Of a stretch of 33,701 bases of DNA, positions 23,328-31,156 are shown in pieces. The notes under the pieces were generated by a model, which searched no databases, was not told the DNA's origin, and saw only the letters and a list, made by a program, of their open reading frames with translations. Numbering within the stretch: the stretch's first letter is position 1; each line of letters opens with the position of its first letter. Position numbers and translations under genes: made by a program. The DNA lies in the NCBI GenBank assembly GCA_934122125.1, contig CAKOVW010000010.1:1-33701 (forward strand). The letters run 5' to 3'. This DNA is from an uncultured Clostridia bacterium. GTDB taxonomy: Bacteria; Bacillota; Clostridia; TANB77; CAG-508.

Positions 23328-23783
23328 ATGAAAAAAAGAACTGCAGTTATTATTGGAATAGTTGCTTTAATATTAGACCAACTAACAAAAATGTTATTTA
23401 TAAATAAAAATATGGAACTTATTCCAAATGCCTTGAAAATATATTATTGGCAAAATGAGGGAACAATATTTGAAATTGCAAATGGAATAAAAATATCACT
23501 AATAGCTTTAGAGAGTATAATAATTATAATTCCAATTGTTATATACTTAGTTAAAAGATATAGTAAAGTAAAAAATAATATATTATTATCTTTAATGCTA
23601 ATACTAGCAGGAGCAATAGGAAATTTAATAGATATTTTATTTAGAGGATATGTAATAGATTTTATTAATATTGCAAATTCAATTAATTGTAACTTGTCAG
23701 ATGTATTTTTAATTGGTGGAATTATTTTATTAGTTATATTTGGTGTAAAACAGGCTTTTAATAAAAAGTTTACTAAAAATTAA
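23328..23783 (+). CDS. lspA: Signal peptidase II-like protein (lipoprotein signal peptidase), diverged
   Basis: A 151-residue aspartyl protease of the inner membrane with four helices. Family landmarks are ILDQLTK with Asp17, WQNEGTIF matching the NxGxxF loop, GAIGNLID with catalytic Asp102, YVIDF, and NLSD with catalytic Asp125. The usual Arg after NLID is replaced (NLIDILFRG), and the NIAD motif is NLSD, so it is diverged but keeps both catalytic aspartates. GGAGG overlaps the end of the ATPase gene. It would cleave prolipoprotein signal peptides. It could be a second, specialised LspA, which needs the rest of the genome to decide. Confidence 0.8.
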   Translation: MKKRTAVIIGIVALILDQLTKMLFINKNMELIPNALKIYYWQNEGTIFEIANGIKISLIALESIIIIIPIVIYLVKRYSKVKNNILLSLMLILAGAIGNLIDILFRGYVIDFINIANSINCNLSDVFLIGGIILLVIFGVKQAFNKKFTKN

Positions 23784-23803
23784 CAAATAAAATTACAAAG
23801 CAG

Positions 23804-23832
23804 TTGACAAATGTAAAAAAAATTAGTATAAT
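23804..23832 (+). promoter_or_regulatory. rpmF promoter
   Basis: TTGACA at 23804-23809, 17-bp spacer, TATAAT at 23827-23832; perfect consensus. It leaves a leader of about 70 bases with no clear ribosomal-protein binding structure. Confidence 0.88.
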
Positions 23833-23908
23833 TTTATAGTATCAATTTTTAGGTAATAAATTAAAATATAGATTACAGAGAAAAAGCAATCAAGGGAGGG
23901 AATTAGAA

Positions 23909-24091
23909 ATGGCACAACCAAAAAGAAGATGGTCAAAAGCAAGAACACATTTAAAAAGATCTACATGGAAATTAGAAAATCAAAATTTAGTTGATTGTCC
24001 ACATTGCCATGAAAAAGTATTACAACATAGAGTATGTCCAAATTGTGGATACTATGATGGAAAAGAAGTAGTTGCAAAATCAGCAGAATAA
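23909..24091 (+). CDS. rpmF: 50S ribosomal protein L32
   Basis: A 60-residue protein. The N-terminus AQPKRRWSKARTHLKRSTWK is the L32 signature. The zinc-binding form is present, with CPHC (Cys 30, 33) and CPNC (Cys 43, 46). GGGAGGG precedes the ATG. Unlike many Bacillota, no DUF177 (YceD) gene lies upstream and no plsX follows. The gene is monocistronic, with its own promoter and terminator. Confidence 0.97.
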   Translation: MAQPKRRWSKARTHLKRSTWKLENQNLVDCPHCHEKVLQHRVCPNCGYYDGKEVVAKSAE

Positions 24092-24100
24092 AAACAAAAA

Positions 24101-24133
24101 GTAGCATAGCCAATAAGCTATGTTATTTTTTTT
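24101..24133 (+). terminator. Rho-independent terminator after rpmF
   Basis: A 10-bp stem GTAGCATAGC/GCTATGTTAT (24101-24110, 24117-24126, two G-T pairs) with a CAATAA loop and seven T. Confidence 0.85.
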
Positions 24134-24209
24134 ATGTAACAAAATTTTAAAATCACTTGTAAAATAATAATAGGTATGATATATATAAAGAAAAAAGGGG
24201 GATTTTTAA

Positions 24210-25559
24210 ATGGAGGAGCAAAAGAACGACTCAACTGTAAATATGGCACAATATGATGAAGTACAAACAGCTAAAAAGGTAGAAAGAACAGATTCATATT
24301 TTGACGGTAAAGTACTAGAATTATTAGGCTACAGAATTTTAGCATTTATAATAACTGTAGCAACATTTGGAATTGCTCATGCTTGGGCAGAAAAATTGCT
24401 AATTGCCTATACAGTGGAACACACAGTATACAATGGAAAAAGACTTAAATTTGAGGGAACAGGAGCATCATTATTTGTACAAAAATTCAAATGGATTTTC
24501 TTTACTATTATTACTTTAGGAATTTATGGATTTTGGGTTCCAATAAAAAAAGAACAATGGATAGTTTCAAATATTCATTTTGAAAAAGAGGAATTTGTTA
24601 AAGGAGATAGTTATTTTGACGGTGGAGTATTAGGAGTAATTGGAGTAAACTTATTCTCTAACATATTAACATTTATCTCATTTGGATTATTATTCCCATT
24701 TGTAATTTGCTACAAACAAAGATGGTTTACAAAACATACTATTATAAACCGCAAAAAAATAGTGTTTACAGGAAAATCTTTAAGTTTAATAGGAAATTAC
24801 CTATTATGGTGGTTTTTATGTATTATTACATTTGGAATTTTTGGACTATGGTTACCTATTAAAATAGAAAACTGGAAAGCTAAAAATACACACATAAAAC
24901 TAAAAGATGAGGCTGAACCAAAAACATCAATGGCTCCAGCTATATTGGGGATAATATTAGCAATTATGTTAATTGTAGGAGTTGTAACTTTCACATACAA
25001 AAATGTAGACTTTGATAAGATTATGGATGATGGAATTGAGTTTGAAGAAATATTTAATAAAGAGAATAAAAGACCATCAAAAGGAAATGGACAAATTGCA
25101 ACAATAAGTACACCAAACAGTAATACTAACTCAAATACAAACAATAATGAAAATTCCAATACTAACACAGTAACATATACAACTAAAGATTTTAAAAGAT
25201 ATACAACAGTAACATTAATTGATTATGTTGCAACTGAAGGGGCACCAGACCATACAAGTGATTTGATTGCAAGTATCGAAAGTAATGGTATTGCAATAAG
25301 TGAAAGTACAGGGGCAATATTAATTGAAGGAACTAATGCAAAATATTTATATAAAGTTTCTAATGGTAGTAAAATTGATTTATATTACATAACTAAAAAT
25401 AATGACTTATATGTAATACACAATCCAAACTCAGGTAATCCAAATCAAACCAAAACTAAAGTTGCAAGTTCAGTTGCTGAATTTTTAGGAACAGAAAATG
25501 ATGAAGAATATTTAAAAGTATTATTAAAAGATGGCAGTGTTAAAAACATTAAATATTAA
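24210..25559 (+). CDS. DUF898-family membrane protein with duplicated domain and extracellular tail
   Basis: A 449-residue protein. Two tandem DUF898 (YjgN-like) units can be seen: residues about 28-123 and 133-229. Both start with SYFDG, have an F(T/S)G segment in the middle, and end GIYGFWVPIKKEQW and GIFGLWLPIKIENW. A further helix (about 244-264) is followed by a Ser/Asn/Thr linker of low complexity (about 295-322) and a C-terminal domain of about 125 residues that I do not recognise. The DUF898 role is unknown. A weak promoter (TTGTAA-N17-TATATA) lies at 24157-24185, and GGGGG precedes the ATG. The gene is monocistronic. Confidence 0.8.
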   Translation: MEEQKNDSTVNMAQYDEVQTAKKVERTDSYFDGKVLELLGYRILAFIITVATFGIAHAWAEKLLIAYTVEHTVYNGKRLKFEGTGASLFVQKFKWIFFTIITLGIYGFWVPIKKEQWIVSNIHFEKEEFVKGDSYFDGGVLGVIGVNLFSNILTFISFGLLFPFVICYKQRWFTKHTIINRKKIVFTGKSLSLIGNYLLWWFLCIITFGIFGLWLPIKIENWKAKNTHIKLKDEAEPKTSMAPAILGIILAIMLIVGVVTFTYKNVDFDKIMDDGIEFEEIFNKENKRPSKGNGQIATISTPNSNTNSNTNNNENSNTNTVTYTTKDFKRYTTVTLIDYVATEGAPDHTSDLIASIESNGIAISESTGAILIEGTNAKYLYKVSNGSKIDLYYITKNNDLYVIHNPNSGNPNQTKTKVASSVAEFLGTENDEEYLKVLLKDGSVKNIKY

Positions 25560-25603
25560 AGCAACATCAATAAAAAGTATAATAAAAGGAAATAGAGGTA
25601 AAC

Positions 25604-25634
25604 AAAAGCAGATAATTGAAAATTATCTGCTTTT
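25604..25634 (+). terminator. Terminator after the DUF898 gene
   Basis: A perfect 14-bp stem AAAAGCAGATAATT/AATTATCTGCTTTT (25604-25617, 25621-25634) with a GAA loop and four T. Confidence 0.8.
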
Positions 25635-25669
25635 ATGATATAAAATAGACGAGAAAGAGAGGTAGGTAT

Positions 25670-25969
25670 ATGTATACATTAATTACAGGAACTACAAATA
25701 GAAATTATATAGATGTTGAGTGGCAAAAACAAAAAAATCTTGCAATGGTAAATATGATGGCTGTTATGCAATTATCATATATGTTTAAAAAGATGAAAGT
25801 AGATACTGCTAAAGAAGTTGCTGAAAAAAGTTATAAAGCAATGATGAAAAATAAAGCAGTATATGTAGTTGGATTTCATAACAAATTAATAGCATTTGCA
25901 ACAAGATTTGGTAGTTTGAAATTAAATAGAAAAATAGCAAAGAAAATTAATATAGAAACTGCAAAATAA
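25670..25969 (+). CDS. Internally deleted short-chain dehydrogenase remnant
   Basis: A 99-residue open frame with a good Shine-Dalgarno (GAGAGGTAGGT). It looks like a classical SDR oxidoreductase of about 260 residues with two in-frame pieces missing. MYTLITG is the family N-terminus up to the nucleotide-binding glycine loop, but the TGASSGIG motif is lost. Residues about 13-43 (YIDVEWQKQKNLAMVN, then MMAVMQLSYMFKKM) resemble the segment after the NNAG motif. Residues about 44-95 (VDTAKEVAEKSYKAMMKNKA, then GFHNKLIAFATRFG) match the C-terminal SDR tail. The Ser-Tyr-Lys active site is absent, so it cannot be an active reductase. The frame is still open, so it could be translated. Confidence 0.6.
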   Translation: MYTLITGTTNRNYIDVEWQKQKNLAMVNMMAVMQLSYMFKKMKVDTAKEVAEKSYKAMMKNKAVYVVGFHNKLIAFATRFGSLKLNRKIAKKINIETAK

Positions 25970-26027
25970 CTTAAAAAAGATGTGAAAAAATATACTTATA
26001 TAATAAAAATTTTTTTTAAAAAAACTA

Positions 26028-26058
26028 TTGACTTTGAGCTAACTCTAAGTGCTATACC
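26028..26058 (+). promoter_or_regulatory. MerR (AdhR)-type promoter and operator of the DXS-like operon
   Basis: TTGACT at 26028-26033 and TATACC at 26053-26058 are separated by 19 bp. The dyad ACTTTGAG (26031-26038) and CTCTAAGT (26043-26050), with one mismatch and 4 central bases, lies in the spacer. The CTTGAG..CTC.AAG form resembles the operator of AdhR-type carbonyl-responsive MerR regulators. The regulator gene is the second gene of the operon, so autoregulation is expected. Confidence 0.8.
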
Positions 26059-26094
26059 TATAAAAGAAATAAAAATAGAAAAGAGGTAATTGAA

Positions 26095-27855
26095 ATGTAT
26101 TTAGAAAAAATTAATGGACCTGAAGACATAAAAAAGCTAAAAGTAGAGGAGTTACAGACTTTAGCAGATGAAACGAGGAGTGCTTTAATAAACAAAATTA
26201 GCAAAGCAGGCGGACACAAAGGACCAAATTTAGGAATGGTTGAAATGACTGTTGCTTTACACTATGTATTTAATTCTCCAACAGATAAGATAGTTTTTGA
26301 TGTATCACATCAAAGCTACCCTCATAAAATTTTAACTGGAAGAAAAGAGGCATTTCTTGACGAAAAGCATTTTAAAGATGTAACAGGATATACAAATCCA
26401 AAAGAAAGTAAACATGATATGTTTACAGTAGGACATACATCTACATCTATATCACTAGCTTTAGGTCTAGCAGAGGGAAGAGATTTAAATAAAGGTAAAG
26501 AAAATATTATTGCAGTTATTGGAGATGGCTCACTTTCAGGTGGAGAAGCATTGGAAGGTTTAGACTATGCAGGAGAGTATAAGAATAATTTAATAATAAT
26601 AGTAAATGACAATGACCAAAGTATTGCAGAAAACCATGGTGGAATTTATAAAACACTAAAAAAGCTAAGAGAAACAAATGGAAAGTGTGAGGACAATATA
26701 TTTAGGTCATTTGGACTAGACTATAAGTATCTAGATGATGGACATGATATTAAAAAACTTGTAGAACTATTTGAAAGTGTTAAAAACATAAATCATCCTA
26801 TAGTACTACATATTCATACAATAAAAGGAAAAGGATTAAAATATGCAGAAATAAATAGAGAAGCATGGCATGCAGGTGGTCCTTTTAATGTAGAAGATGG
26901 CTCACCTAAATATGTTTCAAATGAAAAACCAGATACAACAGTATTTGACAGTTTAAAAGAGCTATTGAATACAAATGAAAGAGCAATTGTACTAAATGCT
27001 GGAACACCAATGGGATTAGGCTTTACACACGGAATTCGTGAAGAATATGCAGAAAGAGGACAATTTGTGGATGTAGGAATTGCAGAAGAAAATATGGTAG
27101 CAATGAGTTCAGGAATTGCTAAGAACGGAGGAACTGTAGTATTTGGAACTTATGCGCCTTTCTTCCAAAGAACATATGATCAAATATCACATGACTTATG
27201 TTTAAATGATAGTCCTGCAACAATGCTAGTATTAAGTGCAGGAGTTTATGGAATGAATTCTAATACACATATTGCATTATGTGATATACAAATGTTTGCA
27301 CATATTCCAAACTTTATTTATTTAGCACCAACAAGCAAAGAAGAGTATATTCAAATGTTTAAATTTGCAACTACACAGAAAAAGCACCCAGTAGGTATAA
27401 GGGTACCAGTAGATTTTATAGAAACAGGAATAGAAGATACAACAGACTATTCTATATATAATAAAAATAAAGTAGAATTAAGTGGAGAAAAAGTAGCTTT
27501 ATTTGCAGTTGGGTCAATGATGACAATGGCAAAAAGTATAGCAGAAAAGGTAAAAAAAGAATTAGGCTTAAATATAACTGTAATAAATCCAAGGTTTTTA
27601 ACTGGACTAGATGATGAATTGTTAAACTCATTAAAAAGTAATCATGAATTAGTTATTACTCTTGAAGATGGAGAGTTAATGGGCGGATATGGACAAAATA
27701 TAGCATCATTCTATGGAACTGAAAAAATGCAAGTAAAGAATTATGGAATTTCAAAGGCTTTTCATACAGATTTTGATGCAGAGGAGCTATTAAAGGAAAA
27801 TGGTATGTCAGTTGACAATATATTTAACGAAATAAAGGAATTTATTAAAGATTAG
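26095..27855 (+). CDS. DXS-like thiamine-diphosphate-dependent transketolase-family enzyme
   Basis: A 586-residue protein with the DXS domain order. GGHKGPNLG (His41) and DVSHQSYPHKILTGR (His72) open the N-terminal domain, followed by GHTSTSIS (His114). The thiamine-diphosphate motif runs from GDG at 143-145 to the VNDN asparagine at 171. The catalytic glutamate is Glu331 in VGIAEEN, followed by YAPFFQRTYDQ. It differs from true DXS at residues that hold the glyceraldehyde-phosphate phosphate. The Arg of the DRAG motif is Ser381, the Asp of GADG is Asn388, and the second Arg of RYPRG is Val439. It may therefore use another acceptor. The gene is the first of an operon with an AdhR-type MerR regulator, behind a MerR promoter. 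Automatic annotation would call it dxs; I hold that as uncertain. Confidence 0.8.
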   Translation: MYLEKINGPEDIKKLKVEELQTLADETRSALINKISKAGGHKGPNLGMVEMTVALHYVFNSPTDKIVFDVSHQSYPHKILTGRKEAFLDEKHFKDVTGYTNPKESKHDMFTVGHTSTSISLALGLAEGRDLNKGKENIIAVIGDGSLSGGEALEGLDYAGEYKNNLIIIVNDNDQSIAENHGGIYKTLKKLRETNGKCEDNIFRSFGLDYKYLDDGHDIKKLVELFESVKNINHPIVLHIHTIKGKGLKYAEINREAWHAGGPFNVEDGSPKYVSNEKPDTTVFDSLKELLNTNERAIVLNAGTPMGLGFTHGIREEYAERGQFVDVGIAEENMVAMSSGIAKNGGTVVFGTYAPFFQRTYDQISHDLCLNDSPATMLVLSAGVYGMNSNTHIALCDIQMFAHIPNFIYLAPTSKEEYIQMFKFATTQKKHPVGIRVPVDFIETGIEDTTDYSIYNKNKVELSGEKVALFAVGSMMTMAKSIAEKVKKELGLNITVINPRFLTGLDDELLNSLKSNHELVITLEDGELMGGYGQNIASFYGTEKMQVKNYGISKAFHTDFDAEELLKENGMSVDNIFNEIKEFIKD

Positions 27856-27880
27856 AATATATGAAAAAGAGGTATAATAT

Positions 27881-28264
27881 ATGACAATAGCTGAAGTAGG
27901 AAAAAAGTATAATTTAACACCAGATACATTAAGATACTATGAAAGAATAGGACTTCTTACAAATGTTCCTAGAAATCAAAATGGAATAAGAAATTACAGC
28001 GATGAAACATGTAGAAGAATTGAATTTATAAAATGTATGAGAAATGCAGGTGTAGAAATTGAAAGTTTAATAGAATATATGAAATTATTTGAACAGGGGA
28101 AAACTACTGCAGAGGCTAGAAAGGAACTTTTAGAGGAGCAAAGGGATAAACTACTAGAAAAACAAAAAAATATAAATGAAACTTTGCAAAGACTAAACTA
28201 TAAGATTAATTTATATGATGAAATAGTTTCTGGAAAAAGAAAAGATTTTACAGAAGAAATCTAA
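27881..28264 (+). CDS. MerR-family regulator, AdhR-like (carbonyl-stress type)
   Basis: A 127-residue short MerR protein: winged helix 1-70 (MTIAEVGKKYNLTPDTLRYY, then ERIGLL and NGIRNYSDE), then a dimerising coiled coil (about 80-115, ELLEEQRDKLLEKQKNINET). There is no separate effector domain. Cys52 in EFIKCMRNAG falls at the position of the conserved Cys52 of B. subtilis AdhR, which responds to formaldehyde and methylglyoxal. A second cysteine is at 44. It is cotranscribed with the DXS-like gene, 25 bases downstream, and is expected to bind the 19-bp-spacer promoter at 26028. Confidence 0.88.
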   Translation: MTIAEVGKKYNLTPDTLRYYERIGLLTNVPRNQNGIRNYSDETCRRIEFIKCMRNAGVEIESLIEYMKLFEQGKTTAEARKELLEEQRDKLLEKQKNINETLQRLNYKINLYDEIVSGKRKDFTEEI

Positions 28265-28320
28265 AAATTATGTTCTAGTTCAAAAATAATTCTTTTTTCG
28301 ACTTTTTATTTATAAAAAAC

Positions 28321-28349
28321 TTACACAAAAAAATTTTTTGTGCTATAAT
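28321..28349 (+). promoter_or_regulatory. Promoter of the MATE-fusion gene with palindromic spacer
   Basis: TTACAC at 28321-28326, 17-bp spacer, TATAAT at 28344-28349. The spacer is almost wholly one inverted repeat, CACAAAAAA-A-TTTTTTGTG (28324-28342), which could be a repressor site or simply a stiff A-tract. Confidence 0.65.
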
Positions 28350-28383
28350 TAATAAGTTCGCTAAAAATAAAAAGGAGGAAATT

Positions 28384-30351
28384 ATGAAAGAACTAGACTT
28401 AGGAAAAGAAAAAATCGGTAAACTTTTATTAGCTTTTGCAGTACCTTGTGTAATAAGTATGCTAATAAATTCAGTTTACAACATTGTTGATCAAATATTT
28501 ATTGGAAAGGGTGTAGGAACACTAGGAAATGCAGCAACTAACGTTATATTTCCATTAGTAATAATTTTTAGTGCTTTAGCAGGTTTGATAGGTAATGGCG
28601 CAGCTGCTAATTTATCATTAAAATTAGGAGAAAATGATAAGAAATCAGCTGCCAAAAGTGTAGGACAAGCAATAAGCATGTCAGTAATTATATCTGTATT
28701 AGTAAGCATAATTGCTTATGTATTTTTACCTCAATTGGTATACATATTTGGATGTACAGATAGTGTATATAATTATGCTGTTGATTATGGAAAAATAATT
28801 ATATTAGGTGCTCCATTTATGCTAATATATTCAGCACTTTCAAATATCATAAGGGCTGATGGTTCGCCCAAATATTCAATGGTAATGCTAGTAATAGGAG
28901 CAGTTATCAATATAATATTAGATCCAGTATTTATCTTTGGATTTGATATGGGTGTAAAGGGTGGAGCAATTGCTACAGTTATTGGACAAGCTGTATCATT
29001 TTTAATAGCTATTTTGTACATTGGAAAAATAAAATCTGTAAAATTAACTAAAAATGATTTTAAGTTAGATAAAAATGTATATAGAATATTATCATTAGGA
29101 TTATCATCATTTATAACACAAGCAACTATTTTAATATTATTTGTATTTATGAACAATATAATGACTAAATTAGGAGCAAATACTAAATTTGGTGCAGATA
29201 TTCCATTATCTGTATATGGAGTAATATCAAAAATAAATAGTTTATATATTTCAACAGTTTTAGGAATATCAATAGGAGCACAACCTATTATAGGATTTAA
29301 CTATGGTGCTGGAAACGAGCTAAGAGTAAAAGAAACAATTAAAAAAGTATTGATAGTAAACTTTATTATAGGAATTATATTTAATATAATTTTTGTATTG
29401 TTCCCTAAACAAATAGCAGGTATATTTATATCAAGTAGTGATGAATCATATAGTTTGTTTATGGAATTTGCTACACTTATGTGCCATAGCTTTTTACTTG
29501 TAATGGCACTAAATGCTTTAGAAATGACAACAAGTATTGTAATCCAATCAATAGGACATGTTTGGAAAGCAACTGCTGTAAGTTTTATAAGACAAATAAT
29601 ATTATTAATACCAATATCTTTAATACTAGCTTTTGTATTTAATAAAGGAATATATGGAGTTTTATATGCAGGATGTATAGCAGACGCTTTGTGCTTTGTA
29701 ACAACTATATTTATACTTAAATCAGAATACAAAAAACTTGGAGTAAAAAATGAGAATATTGAAGAAGATAAAAAGCAGACTACATCATACAACGGCAAAC
29801 ACATTGTTATTACAATATCTAGAGAATATGGCTCAGGAGGTAGATTTGTTGGAAAACTAATTTCTGAAAAATTGGGTGTTCCATTCTATGACAAAGAACT
29901 AATATCACTATCTGCAAAAGAATCAGGACTCTCTGAACAATATATTGAAAAAATAGACCAAAAGAAAAAATCAGCTACATATATAAATAATAATGATGAT
30001 AGATTATTTATTGCTGAAAAAGATGTAATAAACAATTTAGCCAAAACATCATGTGTTATAGTAGGAAGATGTGCAGATTACATATTAAAAGATAATGATG
30101 ACACTATAAAAGTATTTTTATATAGTGATTCAAAATCAAAAGAGAAGAGAGCTATTAAGTATTATGGTTTAGATGAAAAAAATGCACTAAAAGAAGTTGA
30201 AAAAATAAACAAGGAGAGAGCAAAACATTACAAATTCTATACTGACAGAAATTGGAAAGATTTTAATAATTATGATTTTGCATTTAATGTTGATAAATGC
30301 GGTGTAGAAAAAACAGCAGATAATATTATAGAAATAATCAAATCTATTTAA
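28384..30351 (+). CDS. MATE-family efflux transporter fused to a cytidylate-kinase-like domain
   Basis: A 655-residue fusion. Residues 1 to about 450 are a complete 12-helix MATE transporter (FAVPCVISMLINSVYNIVDQ with IFIGKG, GNGAAANLSLKLG, RADGSPKYSMVMLV, and a GAQPIIGFNYGAGN loop), which would export drugs or metabolites by Na+ or H+ antiport. After a charged linker (about 452-470), residues 472-655 form a Cytidylate_kin2-like P-loop domain. It has HIVITISREYGSGGR (474-487 region), LGVPFYDKELI, and VIVGRCADYILKD. The cytosolic kinase-like domain has an unknown role. GGAGG precedes the ATG, and no frameshift or stop lies at the junction. It shares a strand and short spacing with the nitroreductase gene. 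Confidence 0.9.
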   Translation: MKELDLGKEKIGKLLLAFAVPCVISMLINSVYNIVDQIFIGKGVGTLGNAATNVIFPLVIIFSALAGLIGNGAAANLSLKLGENDKKSAAKSVGQAISMSVIISVLVSIIAYVFLPQLVYIFGCTDSVYNYAVDYGKIIILGAPFMLIYSALSNIIRADGSPKYSMVMLVIGAVINIILDPVFIFGFDMGVKGGAIATVIGQAVSFLIAILYIGKIKSVKLTKNDFKLDKNVYRILSLGLSSFITQATILILFVFMNNIMTKLGANTKFGADIPLSVYGVISKINSLYISTVLGISIGAQPIIGFNYGAGNELRVKETIKKVLIVNFIIGIIFNIIFVLFPKQIAGIFISSSDESYSLFMEFATLMCHSFLLVMALNALEMTTSIVIQSIGHVWKATAVSFIRQIILLIPISLILAFVFNKGIYGVLYAGCIADALCFVTTIFILKSEYKKLGVKNENIEEDKKQTTSYNGKHIVITISREYGSGGRFVGKLISEKLGVPFYDKELISLSAKESGLSEQYIEKIDQKKKSATYINNNDDRLFIAEKDVINNLAKTSCVIVGRCADYILKDNDDTIKVFLYSDSKSKEKRAIKYYGLDEKNALKEVEKINKERAKHYKFYTDRNWKDFNNYDFAFNVDKCGVEKTADNIIEIIKSI

Positions 30352-30380
30352 GTGTAAGAATTTTTTGAAGGAGAATATAT

Positions 30381-31139
30381 ATGGATGAATTGTTATATCA
30401 AATGATATATAAAAGAAAGTCATTCCATTTATTTAGAAGTACAGGAAATGAAAAAATAACAGAAGAGGAATTAGAAGATATAAAACAAAAATATAAAGAT
30501 TTTATACCTTTGGTAGACAACATAAAAACTGACATAAAGGTAATACCTGCAAATTTAGCAAACTGCAACAGAGGAGAAGAATATTGTATTTATCTATATA
30601 GTGAAGTGAAAGAGAATTATCTTCAGAATATAGGGTACATAGGAGAACAACTTGACTTATATTTAGCTTCTAGAAATATAGGTGCATTATGGTTTGGAAT
30701 AGGAAAAGCACAAGAAACTTACTATAATAATTTGCAATTTGTCATAATGATAGCAATTAGGAAAGTACCAAAAGATAAGTTTAGACAAGATATGTTTAAG
30801 AGTAAGAGAAAGGCTATAGAAGAAATTTGGAAAAGTACAAATTATCAAGAAATTGCAGAGATAGTTAGGTTTGCTCCGAGCAGTTGTAACACACAGCCAT
30901 GGATAGTTAAAGAAAATGGCAAACAATTGGAAGTATATAGATACAAGAAACCAGGAAAAAGAGGAATTATGCCAGTAAATAAAGTTATATATTATAATAG
31001 AATTGATATTGGAATATTCATGCTATTTCTTGATATAACATTAAAACATAATAACATTAGTTACAAAAAGGAAATATTAAATGATTGCCAAGAAAACAAT
31101 GATGCAGAAGAAACATTAGTAGCAGTTTATAAGTTGTAA
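30381..31139 (+). CDS. Nitroreductase-family protein
   Basis: A 252-residue FMN-dependent oxidoreductase of the clostridial nitroreductase group (TM1586-like). The N-terminus ELLYQMIYKRKSFHLFR is typical, and the FMN/substrate region includes NIGYIGEQLDLYLASRNIGA, with LWFGIGKAQ after it. A second half begins EIAEIVRFAPSSCNTQPWIV, matching the usual nitroreductase SxxNxQPW motif, and a further ITLKHNN region follows. GGAG stands 9 bases before the ATG. The membrane flavodoxin gene begins 17 bases downstream and is probably its electron partner. Confidence 0.88.
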   Translation: MDELLYQMIYKRKSFHLFRSTGNEKITEEELEDIKQKYKDFIPLVDNIKTDIKVIPANLANCNRGEEYCIYLYSEVKENYLQNIGYIGEQLDLYLASRNIGALWFGIGKAQETYYNNLQFVIMIAIRKVPKDKFRQDMFKSKRKAIEEIWKSTNYQEIAEIVRFAPSSCNTQPWIVKENGKQLEVYRYKKPGKRGIMPVNKVIYYNRIDIGIFMLFLDITLKHNNISYKKEILNDCQENNDAEETLVAVYKL

Positions 31140-31156
31140 AACATGGAGGCGTAAAA

